Assembly: GCA_004379165.1 (NCBI GenBank)
Contig: NKXK01000018.1
Span: 1 to 64,000, forward strand
Length of the DNA: 64,000 bases
Source of the DNA: Rhodocyclaceae bacterium
GTDB taxonomy: Bacteria > Pseudomonadota > Gammaproteobacteria > Burkholderiales > Rhodocyclaceae
Direction: 5' to 3'
In this document: positions 17,675-26,594 of the stretch, piece after piece
Layout of the letters: each line of letters begins with the position of its first letter
How positions within the stretch are numbered: position 1 is the first letter of the stretch
Made by a program: the position numbers and the translations under genes
The notes under the pieces: generated by a model
What the model saw: only the letters and a program-made list of their open reading frames with translations
What the model was told of the DNA's origin: nothing
The model's database searches: none

Positions 17675-18187
17675 GTTCAAGCGCTGGGTTCCGCCTTGTC
17701 GGCGGGCGTACTTTCTTTTGCTTCGCCAAAAGAAAGTAGCCAAAGAAAAGGCGACCCCAAGGTCGGTGCCGGCTGCGCCGGTTCCCTGCGCTACTCGCCG
17801 TTGGCGGGTGGCTGCGGAACTCGGGGCTACGCCCCTCAGACAGTCCTCGCCCCTTATCCGCCAACGCCTGCGTTGCTCGGCACCTTCCAAGGGGGTGGAA
17901 AAGCGTCCTCCGAACACCCGCCTGCGGTGAACCCGAAAAACCGTCGAAAATCGGGTGGTGTTGAATGCCGCCTTGGAGACGCCGAGCAACGCAGGCTGGC
18001 CGGGGGTCGTCGGCTGGCGTCTGTTTGAGCCGAAGGCGAGTTTAGCCAGCCGCCCGGTCAGTCGAGTAGCACAGGGGACCGGGCAAAGCCCGGCGTCGAC
18101 TCGGCGGTCGCCTTCTTTTTGGCTACTTTTTCTTGGCGAAGCAAGAAAAAGTACGCCCGCCGGCAAGGCGGAACACAGCGCTTCAAC
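17675..18187. repeat. 513-bp long inverted-repeat element between hypD and hypE
   Basis: Two arms of roughly 235 bp, 17675-17912 and 17957-18187, are imperfect inverted copies of each other. Both ends read GTT(C/G)AAGCGCTG inward, followed by matching GTTCCGCCTTG, CGGCGGGCGTACTTT and GCTTCGCC blocks, GTAGCCAAA, AAGGCGACC, CTACTCG and CCTGCGTTGCTCGG. Each arm holds a perfect 10-bp hairpin: CTTTCTTTTG/CAAAAGAAAG (17711-17736, loop CTTCGC) and CTTTTTCTTG/CAAGAAAAAG (18126-18151, loop GCGAAG). The centre carries 33-bp repeat copy B. No transposase is present, and I saw no clear target duplication. ORFs across it (for example a minus-strand one from 18475) are not gene-like. The type resembles non-autonomous extragenic elements; I do not assign a named family. 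Confidence 0.85.
17922..17954 (+). repeat. 33-bp dispersed repeat, copy B
   Basis: Starts CTGCGGTGAACCCG and ends GAAAATCGG. It sits at the centre of the 513-bp inverted-repeat element and aligns without gaps to the copies at 9513, 47542 and 55192. Confidence 0.75.
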
Positions 18188-18209
18188 AACCGCAGAGCCA
18201 ATAAAACCG

Positions 18210-19337
18210 CTATGCGACATCCTTATACCGCCCATAAGTGTAATGCGCCGCACAAGCCCCCTCCGACGACACCATGCACGACCCCACCGGATTTTCAGGC
18301 GTACATACCGTCCCGAATATCTTGCAGTCCTGTGGACGCTTGACACCGCGCAGGATGGCGCCGCATTCGCAGGCCTTGTGATCCGGCACCGATGCGTAAG
18401 CGAGAGAAAAACGCTTTTCGGCATCAAATTCGGCGAATGTGCCGCGAATGCGCAGCGCTGAATAGGGAAGTACATTCAAACCACGCCATTCGAAGGCCTT
18501 GCGCATTTCGAAGACCTCGGCCACCAGTTGTTGCGCTTTCTTGTTGCCTTCGCGATCCACCGCCCGCGAAAACTCGTTCTCGACCTCGGCCCGCCCCTCA
18601 TTCACCTGCCGTATCAGCATGCGGATCGCCTGCATGACATCGAGTGGCTCGAAGCCGGCGATGACCACGGGCTTGCGGTATTCCTCGGCAAAGAATTCGT
18701 AGGGACGGCTACCGATGATGGTCGACACATGGGCAGGGCCGATGAAGCCATCGAGCGGCACGGTGCCCCACTGGCGCACCTCCGGCGATTCGAGAATGCT
18801 GGAAATCGCCGACGGCGTCAGCACATGGCAGCAGAGCACCGAAAAATTCTTCAGCCCGAGTGCCGCCGCCTGCTTGATCGCCACCGCGGTCGGCGGTGTC
18901 GTCGTTTCAAAGCCGATGGCGAAGAAAACGACCTGCTTGTCAGGATGCTTCTGCGCCAGCGTCACCGCGTCGGCGCTGGAATACACCATACGGATGTCGC
19001 CGCCTTTGGCCTTGGCCTTCATCAGCGACAGGCCGTTGGAAGCGGGTACGCGCAGGCAATCGCCGTAGGTGCAAAGCGTGACGTCGGCCTCCAACGCTAG
19101 GCGGATGGCCTGATCGACGCGGCCGATGGGCAACACGCAGACCGGGCAACCGGGGCCGTGGATCATCCGGACGTTGTCCGGCAGCAGATCGGCCACGCCA
19201 TAGCGAGAGATGGCATGCGTGTGGCCGCCGCAGAACTCCATGAAATGGTAGCTGCGCGCCGGATCGGCCTCGGTACGAATCACGGCGGCAATTTTCTGTG
19301 CCACCTCGCCGTCGCGAAATTCGTCGATGTACTTCAT
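18210..19337 (-). CDS. hypD: Hydrogenase maturation protein HypD
   Basis: Fe-S scaffold protein of 375 residues that, with HypC, assembles the Fe(CN)2CO unit. Conserved blocks are FMEFCGGHTHAISRYG, the cysteine motif GPGCPVCVLP, FAIGFETTTPP, and the C-terminal cysteines (CECGAILRG, CKIFGTVCTPENPVGSC) for the 4Fe-4S cluster. The start overlaps the hypC stop in TGATG. Its stop lies 22 bases before the right end of the inverted-repeat element. Confidence 0.96.
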   Translation of the reverse strand: MKYIDEFRDGEVAQKIAAVIRTEADPARSYHFMEFCGGHTHAISRYGVADLLPDNVRMIHGPGCPVCVLPIGRVDQAIRLALEADVTLCTYGDCLRVPASNGLSLMKAKAKGGDIRMVYSSADAVTLAQKHPDKQVVFFAIGFETTTPPTAVAIKQAAALGLKNFSVLCCHVLTPSAISSILESPEVRQWGTVPLDGFIGPAHVSTIIGSRPYEFFAEEYRKPVVIAGFEPLDVMQAIRMLIRQVNEGRAEVENEFSRAVDREGNKKAQQLVAEVFEMRKAFEWRGLNVLPYSALRIRGTFAEFDAEKRFSLAYASVPDHKACECGAILRGVKRPQDCKIFGTVCTPENPVGSCMVSSEGACAAHYTYGRYKDVA

Positions 19338-19582
19338 CAGTGCACTATCGGTTCGCCGCTATCCGGCAGCTGCCCCAACTCGGCAAAAAGCTTCAGCGTC
19401 TTTTCCGCCTCGTCGGGATCGAGTCTATTCAATGCATAGCCGACATGAACGATGACGTAGTCGCCCACCGCCACGCCTTCCACCAGCGCCAGCGAAATTT
19501 CCTTGCGCACGCCGGCCAGGTCGACCAGTGCGTTGTCGTCGGGGCGCAGTTCAACGACCTGCGCGGGTATGGCGAGACACAT
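19337..19582 (-). CDS. hypC: Hydrogenase maturation chaperone HypC
   Basis: An 81-residue chaperone that carries the iron unit with HypD and delivers it to the hydrogenase large-subunit precursor. It begins MCLAIPAQVVEL, with the essential Cys2 exposed after removal of Met, and contains the GDYVIVHVGYALNRLD block of the family. A second HypC-type protein, HoxL, lies at 26292, as in Cupriavidus. It is translationally coupled to hypD (TGATG) and preceded by hypF after a 36-base gap. Confidence 0.96.
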   Translation of the reverse strand: MCLAIPAQVVELRPDDNALVDLAGVRKEISLALVEGVAVGDYVIVHVGYALNRLDPDEAEKTLKLFAELGQLPDSGEPIVH

Positions 19583-19618
19583 GGGTGTCGCTCCTTGTAT
19601 CCAGAAAAACCTGAAATT

Positions 19619-21946
19619 TCATGACTGCACCGCCGGCCGCCCTGCCGCAGCGCGCCGCGCCAGCCAGGCCTGCCCGAGCGCCAGGCCGCCATCGTTCGGC
19701 GGCACCTTGCGGGCTTCGAGCATTTCCACACCCGCCCGTTCAAGATGATGGCGCAACTGCGTCATCAAAACCACGTTCATCGCGCAGCCACCGGAAACGG
19801 CCAATTTTTGACCATTTTCCGGGTTCACCGCAGCCCGACGAAAGTCCGCCTGGGGAGCAGTTGCCGCCCAGTCGGCCAGCGCCGCGGCCAGCGTGGCATG
19901 GAACAAGGCGGCACCGTGGGCCGCATCGACCTCAAGCAAGACCGGCCACAATGGCGACAGATCCAGCACATGGCCGGGCAACATCCGCCAGCCACCCGCG
20001 AGCGGCGACACCGGCCCGTACTGCGCCGCCAGTCCTTCAAGCAGCATCGCCGCCTGCCCCTCGTACTGCATGACATCGCAAACCCCCAGCAGGCCCGCCG
20101 CCGCATCGAAATAACGCCCGAGGCTAGTGGTCGGCGGGCAGCGAATATCCCGCGCCAGCAGGGTGAGCAAAGGCCCGGCATCGCGCTCCGGCCAGGTTTT
20201 CTGCTGCCAAGCGGCAATGTGATGCGCCAAGCCGGCGCCGTGCAGGGCTGCCACCGCCATGCGCCACGGCTCGCGCGCCGCACGGTCGCCACCGGGCAGG
20301 CGCAGTGGCTGCAAATGACCCAAGCGTTGGCAATCCGCACGATCAAGATGCAGCAACTCGCCGCCCCACGCCCCGCCATCCGGCCCGAGGCCAACACCAT
20401 CAATCGCCAGACCGGTTAGCGGCCCATTGACACCATGTTCAGCACAAATCGCCGCCAGATGCGCTGCATGATGCGCCACGCCATGCAGCGGTACGTCCCA
20501 GCGATCCGCCAGACGGCCGGCAAGATGCGTCGAGGGGTAATCCGGGTGTAGATCGTGGGCAATGATATCCGGGCGGACATCGAGAATCGCCAGCAGGTGA
20601 TCCACCGTTTCCTCCAGAAAACCGATCGCCGCCGCATTGTCGAGACCGCCGATGTGCTGCGACAGCCAAGCTTCGCCCCCCTTCATCACGCACACCGTAT
20701 TCTTCAGATAGCCGCCCAGCGCCAGTACCGTCGGCCCGTCCTCGGCCAGCGGAATCGGCACCGGCACGTAGCCGCGGGCGCGCCGGATGAAGGCCGGGCC
20801 TTGCGCGGTAGCGCGCACCACCGAATCGTCGCAACGGATGACGATCTCGCGCTCATGCAGCAAATAGGCATCGGCGATGCCGGCCAGCCGCGCCAGCGCT
20901 TCGTCGTTGCCGGTGACCAAGGGCTCGCCGTGGGGATTGGCGCTGGTCATCACCAGCAGCAGGTCGCTGACCCTCTCCACCCAATCCGTGCCTGCCGGGC
21001 GGCCGGCGGCTTCGTGCCAGAGCAACAGATGCAAGGGGGTCGCCGGCAGCATCGCACCCAACCAGACGAGACCGGGCGCGACGCCCGGCAGCTCCTGCCC
21101 GGCCTTGGGACATAAAACAATCGGGGCGGCGACATCGCGCAGCAGACTGAGTTCGCCTTCGCCTATCCGGGCAAAGCCGGCGAGCGAGGCCGGATTCAGG
21201 CCCATCACCGCAAACGGCTTGGCCTCGCGCTGCTTGCGCCGGCGTAGTTCGGTCACCGCCCCGGCGTTCCGCGCATCGCACGCCAGATGAAAGCCACCCA
21301 GCCCCTTGATCGCAACAATTTGCCCGGCGCACAGCAGGCGCAGGGTTTCCGCCACAGGATCGCCGCCCTGCGGCTGGCCGCCTGCATCGAGCAAGCGTAA
21401 CTGCGGGCCGCAATCGGGGCAGCAAGTCGTTTCGGCGTGAAAGCGGCGGTCGGCTGGCACCGTGTATTCGTCCTGACAAGGCGAACAGAGCGGAAAGGCC
21501 GCCATGCTGGTCAGCGACCGGTCGTAGGGAATGCCCCGACTGACGGTGTAACGCGGCCCGCAGTGCGTGCAGGTGGTGAAGGCATAACGCCAGCGCCGGC
21601 CTGCGGGATTGCAGATATCGGCAATGCAGTCGGGGCAGATCGCGGCATCGGGGCCGATGGCGGTGCGAACCGCCCCCGCCTGACTTTCAATAATCGCGAA
21701 TCCGGCGGGCAACGAGCCAACAAATTCATCGATCTCGACGGCATCGATACGCGCCAAACGCGGCGCCTCGTCGCGCAGCCGCTTCTCGAATTTTGGCCAG
21801 TTTTTGCCGTTCACCGCAGCAATCACGCCGTCGCCATCATTGCGCACCCAGCCCTCCAGCCCCAAGTCATTGGCCACCCGCCAGACATGCGGACGAAAGC
21901 CGACGCCCTGCACCAGGCCGCGGACGCGAAACAGGCGGCCGGTCAT
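19619..21946 (-). CDS. hypF: Carbamoyltransferase HypF
   Basis: Uses carbamoyl phosphate and ATP to make carbamoyl-adenylate and passes the carbamoyl group to HypE. The 775 residues show all expected modules: acylphosphatase domain (RVRGLVQGVGFRPHVWR, about 1-90), two zinc-finger motifs (CPDCIADICNP...CTHCGPRYTV and CSPCQDEY...CCPDCGPQL), a YrdC-like domain (AIKGLGGFHLACDA) and a C-terminal kinase-like Kae1 domain (HDLHPDYPST, GVAHHAAHLAA, SGGCAMN). An unusual detail: just before SGGCAMN, the coding DNA at 19801-19833 matches the 33-bp dispersed repeat consensus at 26 of 33 positions. It lies between hypB and hypC in the standard order. Confidence 0.95.
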   Translation of the reverse strand: MTGRLFRVRGLVQGVGFRPHVWRVANDLGLEGWVRNDGDGVIAAVNGKNWPKFEKRLRDEAPRLARIDAVEIDEFVGSLPAGFAIIESQAGAVRTAIGPDAAICPDCIADICNPAGRRWRYAFTTCTHCGPRYTVSRGIPYDRSLTSMAAFPLCSPCQDEYTVPADRRFHAETTCCPDCGPQLRLLDAGGQPQGGDPVAETLRLLCAGQIVAIKGLGGFHLACDARNAGAVTELRRRKQREAKPFAVMGLNPASLAGFARIGEGELSLLRDVAAPIVLCPKAGQELPGVAPGLVWLGAMLPATPLHLLLWHEAAGRPAGTDWVERVSDLLLVMTSANPHGEPLVTGNDEALARLAGIADAYLLHEREIVIRCDDSVVRATAQGPAFIRRARGYVPVPIPLAEDGPTVLALGGYLKNTVCVMKGGEAWLSQHIGGLDNAAAIGFLEETVDHLLAILDVRPDIIAHDLHPDYPSTHLAGRLADRWDVPLHGVAHHAAHLAAICAEHGVNGPLTGLAIDGVGLGPDGGAWGGELLHLDRADCQRLGHLQPLRLPGGDRAAREPWRMAVAALHGAGLAHHIAAWQQKTWPERDAGPLLTLLARDIRCPPTTSLGRYFDAAAGLLGVCDVMQYEGQAAMLLEGLAAQYGPVSPLAGGWRMLPGHVLDLSPLWPVLLEVDAAHGAALFHATLAAALADWAATAPQADFRRAAVNPENGQKLAVSGGCAMNVVLMTQLRHHLERAGVEMLEARKVPPNDGGLALGQAWLARRAAAGRPAVQS

Positions 21947-21952
21947 GGAGTC

Positions 21953-23032
21953 TCAACGCGCGGCCAGTTGCCGCTCCAATGCCGCGATGCGTGCCTTCAG
22001 CGCATCGACGGTCTCGCCGTGCTTGCAACGCTGCGCTTCCAGCCCGGCCTCGATCCAGTCCAGCCATGCGCGCATGCCATCGCCACTGGTCGCCGAGACA
22101 CGGAAGATAACCAGATCAGGATTCACGCGGCGGGCATTGGCTTCGGCGAGGTTGGCATCGAACTCCAGATAGGGCAGCAGATCGCATTTGTTGAGCAACA
22201 TGACGTCGGCCGCCGCGAACATGTCCGGGTACTTGAGCGGTTTGTCCTCGCCTTCGGTGACCGACAGGATCGCCACCTTGTGGTGTTCGCCGAGATCGAA
22301 GGCGGCCGGGCAGACGAGGTTGCCGACGTTCTCGATCAGGAACAGTGATTCGTCTTTCGGCTGCAGGCGCTGCATGGCGTGGCCGACCATGTGGCCATCC
22401 AGGTGGCAGCCCTTGCCGGTATTGATCTGGATCGCCGGCACGCCGGTAGCGCGGATGCGCTCGGCGTCGTTGGCGGTCTGCTGGTCGCCCTCGACGACAT
22501 TGATGGCGACCTTGTCCTTCAACAGCTCGATGGTTTTGCACAGCAGCGTCGTTTTGCCCGAACCGGGGCTGGAAACGAGGTTGAGTGCAAAGATGCCGCG
22601 CTCGTCGAACCACTTGCGGTTGGCGGCGGCGTAGACGTTGTTCTTGGAGAGGATGTCCTGCTCGATCTGCACCATGCGGCTCTGGCTCATGCCCGGCACA
22701 TGGGCGCGGGCAGGACCGGTGCCGTAATCGAGATCGCCGCCGATGACATGTTGGTGGTGGTGATGATCGTGGTCGTGGCAGTGTTCATGACCGTGATCGT
22801 GGGCGTGCTCGCCCTGATGTACGTGCTCATGAACGTGCGTTGTGCCATCGGCGTGGGTATGGGCGTGGCCGTGCACCCCGGCCAAGGCCGTAGCGTCATG
22901 GTTGTGAGCGTGGTCGTGATCATGCCCGTGGCTGTGCGTATGCACCGTGCCATCCGCATGCACATGCGTATGTTCATGTGCACCACCCTCGATCTTCACT
23001 TCCCCTGCCCCACAACCGCAAACCGTACACAT
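21953..23032 (-). CDS. hypB: Nickel-storing GTPase HypB with long His-rich region
   Basis: SIMIBI-class GTPase of 359 residues that inserts nickel into the large subunit with HypA. It begins [16 protein letters not shown], containing the high-affinity CxxCGC nickel motif. A His-rich segment follows (about residues 19-97, some thirty histidines in short HDHDHAH-like and ADGTxHxH repeats), which in homologues stores nickel. The GTPase core has P-loop [31 protein letters not shown] with the metal Cys-His pair, and [10 protein letters not shown]. The extent of the His tract suggests a real storage function, consistent with the nickel uptake genes nearby. It lies 6 bases upstream of hypF and 11 bases after hypA. 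Confidence 0.96.
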   Translation of the reverse strand: MCTVCGCGAGEVKIEGGAHEHTHVHADGTVHTHSHGHDHDHAHNHDATALAGVHGHAHTHADGTTHVHEHVHQGEHAHDHGHEHCHDHDHHHHQHVIGGDLDYGTGPARAHVPGMSQSRMVQIEQDILSKNNVYAAANRKWFDERGIFALNLVSSPGSGKTTLLCKTIELLKDKVAINVVEGDQQTANDAERIRATGVPAIQINTGKGCHLDGHMVGHAMQRLQPKDESLFLIENVGNLVCPAAFDLGEHHKVAILSVTEGEDKPLKYPDMFAAADVMLLNKCDLLPYLEFDANLAEANARRVNPDLVIFRVSATSGDGMRAWLDWIEAGLEAQRCKHGETVDALKARIAALERQLAAR

Positions 23033-23043
23033 CCTTGTCTCCT

Positions 23044-23385
23044 TTATTCGATCTCGATTTCCCTGACCCGCATTTCCGTACCGCCGGTCGGCTGCACCTG
23101 ATGGCTACCGCAGGTCGGACAGGCCCCATAGCGTTCCACGATGGGCACGGTGGCGGCGCACTGCATACACCAGCCGGCGCCCGGCACATCGACAATCTCC
23201 AGCACCGCCCCCTCGGCAATACTGCCACGCGTCACGACATCGAAACAGAAGCTCAGCGCCGCCGGCTCGACCGACGACAGCTTGCCGATTTCCAGGACGA
23301 CGAGCTTGACGCGGCCCGCCTGCTCGCGGCGGGCGGTATCTTCGACCAGTTGCAGGACGCCCTCGGCTAGCGACATTTCATGCAT
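23044..23385 (-). CDS. hypA: Nickel metallochaperone HypA
   Basis: A 113-residue partner of HypB in nickel insertion. It begins [16 protein letters not shown], whose His2 is a nickel ligand, and has the zinc site formed by CMQC and CPTCGSH. I place the start at 23385 because MHEMSLAEG is the invariant family N-terminus; a longer frame upstream is the hoxV region read out of frame. The first 8 bases overlap the end of hoxV. Confidence 0.95.
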   Translation of the reverse strand: MHEMSLAEGVLQLVEDTARREQAGRVKLVVLEIGKLSSVEPAALSFCFDVVTRGSIAEGAVLEIVDVPGAGWCMQCAATVPIVERYGACPTCGSHQVQPTGGTEMRVREIEIE

Positions 23386-24283
23386 ATTGAACTTCCAGCG
23401 TATACGGCAGACAGGGATCGAGTGCCAGTATCGCCTGATCCAGCGCTTCTTGCGCATCGGCCAGCGTCGCAAAGCCGCGGCCCGCCAACACGCCTCGCAA
23501 GGCAAGGCTATCGGCAAACAGCTGGTCGGTCGGTGCCCGCACGCAATAGCGGGCCACCCGGCCATCGACCACATGCACGGCATGGGTCAGCATGCCGCGC
23601 GCCGTCAGACACTGGCCGACGCCCCAGCCGTCGCCTCCGGCGCGTGCCAGCAGATAGGGGGTTTTTTCGACCAGTGCCGCCGCCGCCCGGCGGACCATCT
23701 CAAGTCGCTGGCGGTAAGCCATGCCGACCGAGGACGGCGGCGTCGCTGCCGGCCGCTGATCGGCAGTCCCCTGCCAGTACGCTAGCCAAGCCTCGGCCGC
23801 CAATTCAGGCAGCACATCAATATTCCCCGGCAACGCTGCATCCGCAGGCAGGCGCTGCAAACAGGCTTCGGCCAACGGCTGAAGGACAGCATCGATCAAC
23901 GTGAGGGTTGCCGCCGCGGCATCGTCGTCGTTGCGCTGCCCGCGCCAGGCGGTGAAAGCTTCTCGTGCCGGCGGCAGCCCGACAGCAGCCGGCCAGTCGA
24001 GCAGCAGGCGCCACAGGCTCTCGTGCAGGAATTCCACCCACAATTCGCGTGACGCAAGCGCGGCGGGGGCTTCACCGAGCGCTGCATTGACCGCTGCCTG
24101 CGCCGCACTGCGCTGGGCGGCCGCGCACAGGGTGAACAGGTAGGGCACGGTCTTGATCACGACGTCCGGCAACTGCCCGACGAACAGCGGCGTCACCGAC
24201 GGCCGCTGCAAATCGACCGTCAGCCCGCGGATTTCGCCGTCGGAATAAGTGCCACCCACCTTGAGTTCGCCAGCCGAGATCAT
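23378..24283 (-). CDS. hoxV: Hydrogenase assembly protein HoxV/HupK
   Basis: A 301-residue protein distantly related to the hydrogenase large subunit, thought to serve as a scaffold in Fe(CN)2CO cofactor transfer. The C-terminal [13 protein letters not shown] echoes the large-subunit DPCxxC motif but keeps one cysteine only, and the N-terminal nickel motif is missing, as expected for HoxV. Its start overlaps the end of hoxT by 4 bases and its end overlaps hypA by 8, so it is tightly coupled in the accessory operon. Confidence 0.9.
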   Translation of the reverse strand: MISAGELKVGGTYSDGEIRGLTVDLQRPSVTPLFVGQLPDVVIKTVPYLFTLCAAAQRSAAQAAVNAALGEAPAALASRELWVEFLHESLWRLLLDWPAAVGLPPAREAFTAWRGQRNDDDAAAATLTLIDAVLQPLAEACLQRLPADAALPGNIDVLPELAAEAWLAYWQGTADQRPAATPPSSVGMAYRQRLEMVRRAAAALVEKTPYLLARAGGDGWGVGQCLTARGMLTHAVHVVDGRVARYCVRAPTDQLFADSLALRGVLAGRGFATLADAQEALDQAILALDPCLPYTLEVQYA

Positions 24284-24768
24284 CGGCCCAACCCGAGAAA
24301 AGCCCGCCGTCCCGAAGCCCTGGGCGTTTCCGTGACTGGCACAGGCGCCACAGACTCATCGGCAAACAGCGCATGGACGATTGCCAGCGCCGTCAGCCGC
24401 GCCTGCGCCGGATCCGGAAATTCCAGCGCCGGTGAGAACAGCGAGCAGAGGTGATAGATACCGAGCGATGATTCCTCGGCCACGGTGAATTCATAATCGC
24501 CGGACGGGAATGCCCACCAGTGCTTTTCGGTAGGATTCAGCACCGGCCAACCCGGCTCGCCACCGGGCAGGCAGAGCAGATTGATTCCCCACGGGGTAAT
24601 CAGCACACCCGCCCAATGGCCGTCATTGCGCCGACGGAAACCGATGGCTTCCACCGCCAGCGCCGGATTGCAGATCGGCAGGCCCTGCATCCGCGTTTCG
24701 GCAATCTGCCGGAACACCGCCACCAGCGCGTCCGAGGGATCGGCCGGCCAGGCTTTCACCACCAGCAT
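24280..24768 (-). CDS. hoxT: Hydrogenase assembly chaperone HoxT/HupJ (HybE family)
   Basis: A 162-residue cytoplasmic chaperone of the HybE/HupJ family. It shows MQGLPICNPALAVEAIGFR, WAGVLITPWGINLLCLPG and the YEFTVAEESSLGIYHLCSLFSP block. Relatives associate with hydrogenase subunits before Tat export. The start at 24768 is chosen because it follows the rubredoxin stop by a single base; a longer frame from 24942 overlaps the rubredoxin gene and its additional N-terminus has no family features. Confidence 0.9.
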   Translation of the reverse strand: MLVVKAWPADPSDALVAVFRQIAETRMQGLPICNPALAVEAIGFRRRNDGHWAGVLITPWGINLLCLPGGEPGWPVLNPTEKHWWAFPSGDYEFTVAEESSLGIYHLCSLFSPALEFPDPAQARLTALAIVHALFADESVAPVPVTETPRASGRRAFLGLGR

Positions 24769-24769
24769 C

Positions 24770-24967
24770 TCAATCCAGCACCATGAACTTGTGGCGTGGC
24801 GCGTCGCAGCCGGGGCAACACCAGTCGTCGGGCAAGGCGGAAAACGGCGTGCCGGGCGGGATGGCACGCACGTCGTCGCCAACCGCCGGGTCATAGACCC
24901 ACCAGCAGATACCGCACTCCAGCCGGTCATCCGGCTGGACATCGAGAAAGGAACCTTCGAAACGCAT
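24770..24967 (-). CDS. hoxR: Rubredoxin HoxR/HupI
   Basis: A 65-residue rubredoxin with the two iron-binding knuckles CGICWWVYDP and CCPGCDAPRHKF. In aerobic hydrogen oxidisers HoxR takes part in maturing the oxygen-tolerant enzyme, including its special proximal cluster. It lies between hoxQ and hoxT in the Cupriavidus order. Confidence 0.95.
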   Translation of the reverse strand: MRFEGSFLDVQPDDRLECGICWWVYDPAVGDDVRAIPPGTPFSALPDDWCCPGCDAPRHKFMVLD

Positions 24968-24976
24968 CGATCAAGC

Positions 24977-25846
24977 CTATAGCGGCGCGTCCATCATGTC
25001 GAGATACTCATGGATACGCTCCAGGGTATCGGCGAAATCCTCGGCGGATGCCAGCGCCACCTCGGGCATGGCGACGATCTCGATGGAATTGAGAATCAGC
25101 GTATCCATGCTGTTGAAGTACTGGACCCACCAGACGTTTTTCAGCCGCGTGCTGGTGATCCGGCAATTGCCGTAGCCACGCGACAGGATGGACACCTCGC
25201 GGTGGCCGAGCCAGCCATAGAGCGTATCGAGATCAGCATCACTGACCGGCAACAGGGTCAGGTTGATGACATGCGCGCCGCTGCCCGGCTGCCATGCGGC
25301 GGCCTGCATGCGGATTTCCTCGACCAGCGCCTGGGCGTTCATGCAGCCGAGGGGATAGTCCGGAGGCGGCAGGCTGTCGCTTGCGGTACGGTGCATGGTA
25401 TCGGTCAAGGGTGCCGGGATGGCGCCGGTTTCCAGGCGATCGATCAGCATCGCGCCGTCGTCGGCCACCTGCAGCACGCGCCACAGTCCGGCAAAGGCCG
25501 TCTCCTGTACACGCCAGTGTTCGGGCGCCGTCGTAAAGGCGCTGACCTCGCCAAAACCCAGCGACTGGTTGAGCACTTCGCGCACGCCCGCACCCAGCGG
25601 GCGAAGGTCGAGGATTTCCCCGCCGGCAAATCCGGCAGTTTCAGCCCGGTCGACAAAGGCACGAAGCAGCGCCGCAGTTTCCGCCACTGTGTCGGCCGGC
25701 GCATCGTAGGGCAGGCTGGGTGCGGCGAAGGTTTCCATACCCTTAGGCATGGCCAGATAGTCGGGCGCCTCGTCGCCCTGGCTGCCCGGACCCATGGCCA
25801 CCACAGAGATCGGGAAAGGACGTAGCGTACTCGGGTTCATGCGCAA
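24977..25846 (-). CDS. hoxQ: Hydrogenase accessory protein HoxQ/HupH (HyaF family)
   Basis: A 289-residue protein of the HupH/HyaF family, which with HoxO protects and escorts the small-subunit precursor and its cluster. Family blocks are VVAMGPGSQ, LNQSLGFGEVSAF, ETAFAGLWRV and the C-terminal GYGNCRITSTRLKNVWWVQY with the strongly conserved cysteine, followed by FNSMDTLILN. The start at 25846 overlaps hoxO by 10 bases; MNPSTLRP two codons later is an alternative. Confidence 0.92.
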   Translation of the reverse strand: MRMNPSTLRPFPISVVAMGPGSQGDEAPDYLAMPKGMETFAAPSLPYDAPADTVAETAALLRAFVDRAETAGFAGGEILDLRPLGAGVREVLNQSLGFGEVSAFTTAPEHWRVQETAFAGLWRVLQVADDGAMLIDRLETGAIPAPLTDTMHRTASDSLPPPDYPLGCMNAQALVEEIRMQAAAWQPGSGAHVINLTLLPVSDADLDTLYGWLGHREVSILSRGYGNCRITSTRLKNVWWVQYFNSMDTLILNSIEIVAMPEVALASAEDFADTLERIHEYLDMMDAPL

Positions 25847-26295
25847 GCTCCTGAGGGGGTTTCGGCACGCACCGGGATGCCGATGGGCCGCGGCTGTGCG
25901 GGGCCATCGAGCAAACGGGAGAGTTCCTGTTGATACTCGGCCCAGTCGCGAATGCCGTTGAGCGAGCCGAGGTATTGACCATCGCGCAGGAAGACCACGG
26001 CCGGTGCACGCGCCACGCCATATTGCTGCATCAAGCCCGGCGCGAAATCCGGACCGGCAACCCAGCGGGCCACCGCATCGCCGAGCGGTTTCAGGGCTTC
26101 CGGCAGAATCACACAGGCATCCAGCACCTCCAGATTGCGTTGCGGATCATCGGTCAGCAACAAGGCGGTGAGGCCCACCGGAAACTCCGGGCTGCTGCGG
26201 TAAACCCGAAAAAATGCGTGTTTTTGCTGCATCCGGCTGATGGCCGCTTCGATCCGTTCCAGCGAGGTCTGCCCCGGGGCAAGTTGAAGGCTCAT
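25837..26295 (-). CDS. hoxO: Hydrogenase accessory protein HoxO/HupG (HyaE family)
   Basis: A 152-residue thioredoxin-fold protein without a redox CxxC, as is usual for HyaE/HupG. It contains LLLTDDPQRNLEVLDACVILPE and the APAVVFLRDGQYLGSLNGIRDW block. Family members bind the Tat signal of the small subunit and act as a proofreading chaperone with HoxQ. It starts within the last bases of hoxL and ends inside hoxQ. Confidence 0.9.
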   Translation of the reverse strand: MSLQLAPGQTSLERIEAAISRMQQKHAFFRVYRSSPEFPVGLTALLLTDDPQRNLEVLDACVILPEALKPLGDAVARWVAGPDFAPGLMQQYGVARAPAVVFLRDGQYLGSLNGIRDWAEYQQELSRLLDGPAQPRPIGIPVRAETPSGACA

Positions 26296-26594
26296 GCTTT
26301 GTCCGTCCTTAAAAACTCTGGAAGCTGCGGCTCCCGGTCGAGGTCTGCAAAAAAGGCCGAGAAATCGGTCGCGCCTGCCTGTGCCGCCGCCAGCGCATCC
26401 AGCGCGGCGTTGATCGCATCGGCCCGTTCCGGCGCAATCACTTCCCGGGCCGCATCGAGAAAGCAGAGCAGCCAGGTACCCACGGCCTGCGGGCCGACCA
26501 AACTGATGTCGACCCGCTGCTCGCCGGAACGCCCGGCGCAGTGCGCAAAATGTTCACCGCACTCGATGACGCAGACTGGCAGCCCGAGGCACAT
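26292..26594 (-). CDS. hoxL: HypC-type chaperone HoxL/HupF
   Basis: A 100-residue HypC paralogue beginning MCLGLPVCVIECGE with the essential N-terminal Cys2; the second half is a helical extension absent in HypC. In Cupriavidus, HoxL works with the HoxG precursor specifically. Its ATG overlaps the hoxM stop in TGATG. Confidence 0.93.
   Translation of the reverse strand: MCLGLPVCVIECGEHFAHCAGRSGEQRVDISLVGPQAVGTWLLCFLDAAREVIAPERADAINAALDALAAAQAGATDFSAFFADLDREPQLPEFLRTDKA

Noticed and set aside
17666..18475. 269-residue minus-strand ORF and several smaller ones over the hypD-hypE gap
   Set aside because: They run across the inverted-repeat element and into hypD out of frame; similar-looking peptides arise from the repeat arms on both strands.
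22730..22990. Tandem-looking repeats in hypB, considered as CRISPR or VNTR
   Set aside because: The periodicity comes from His-rich codons of the HypB metal-binding segment in a long intact frame; no spacers of constant length.
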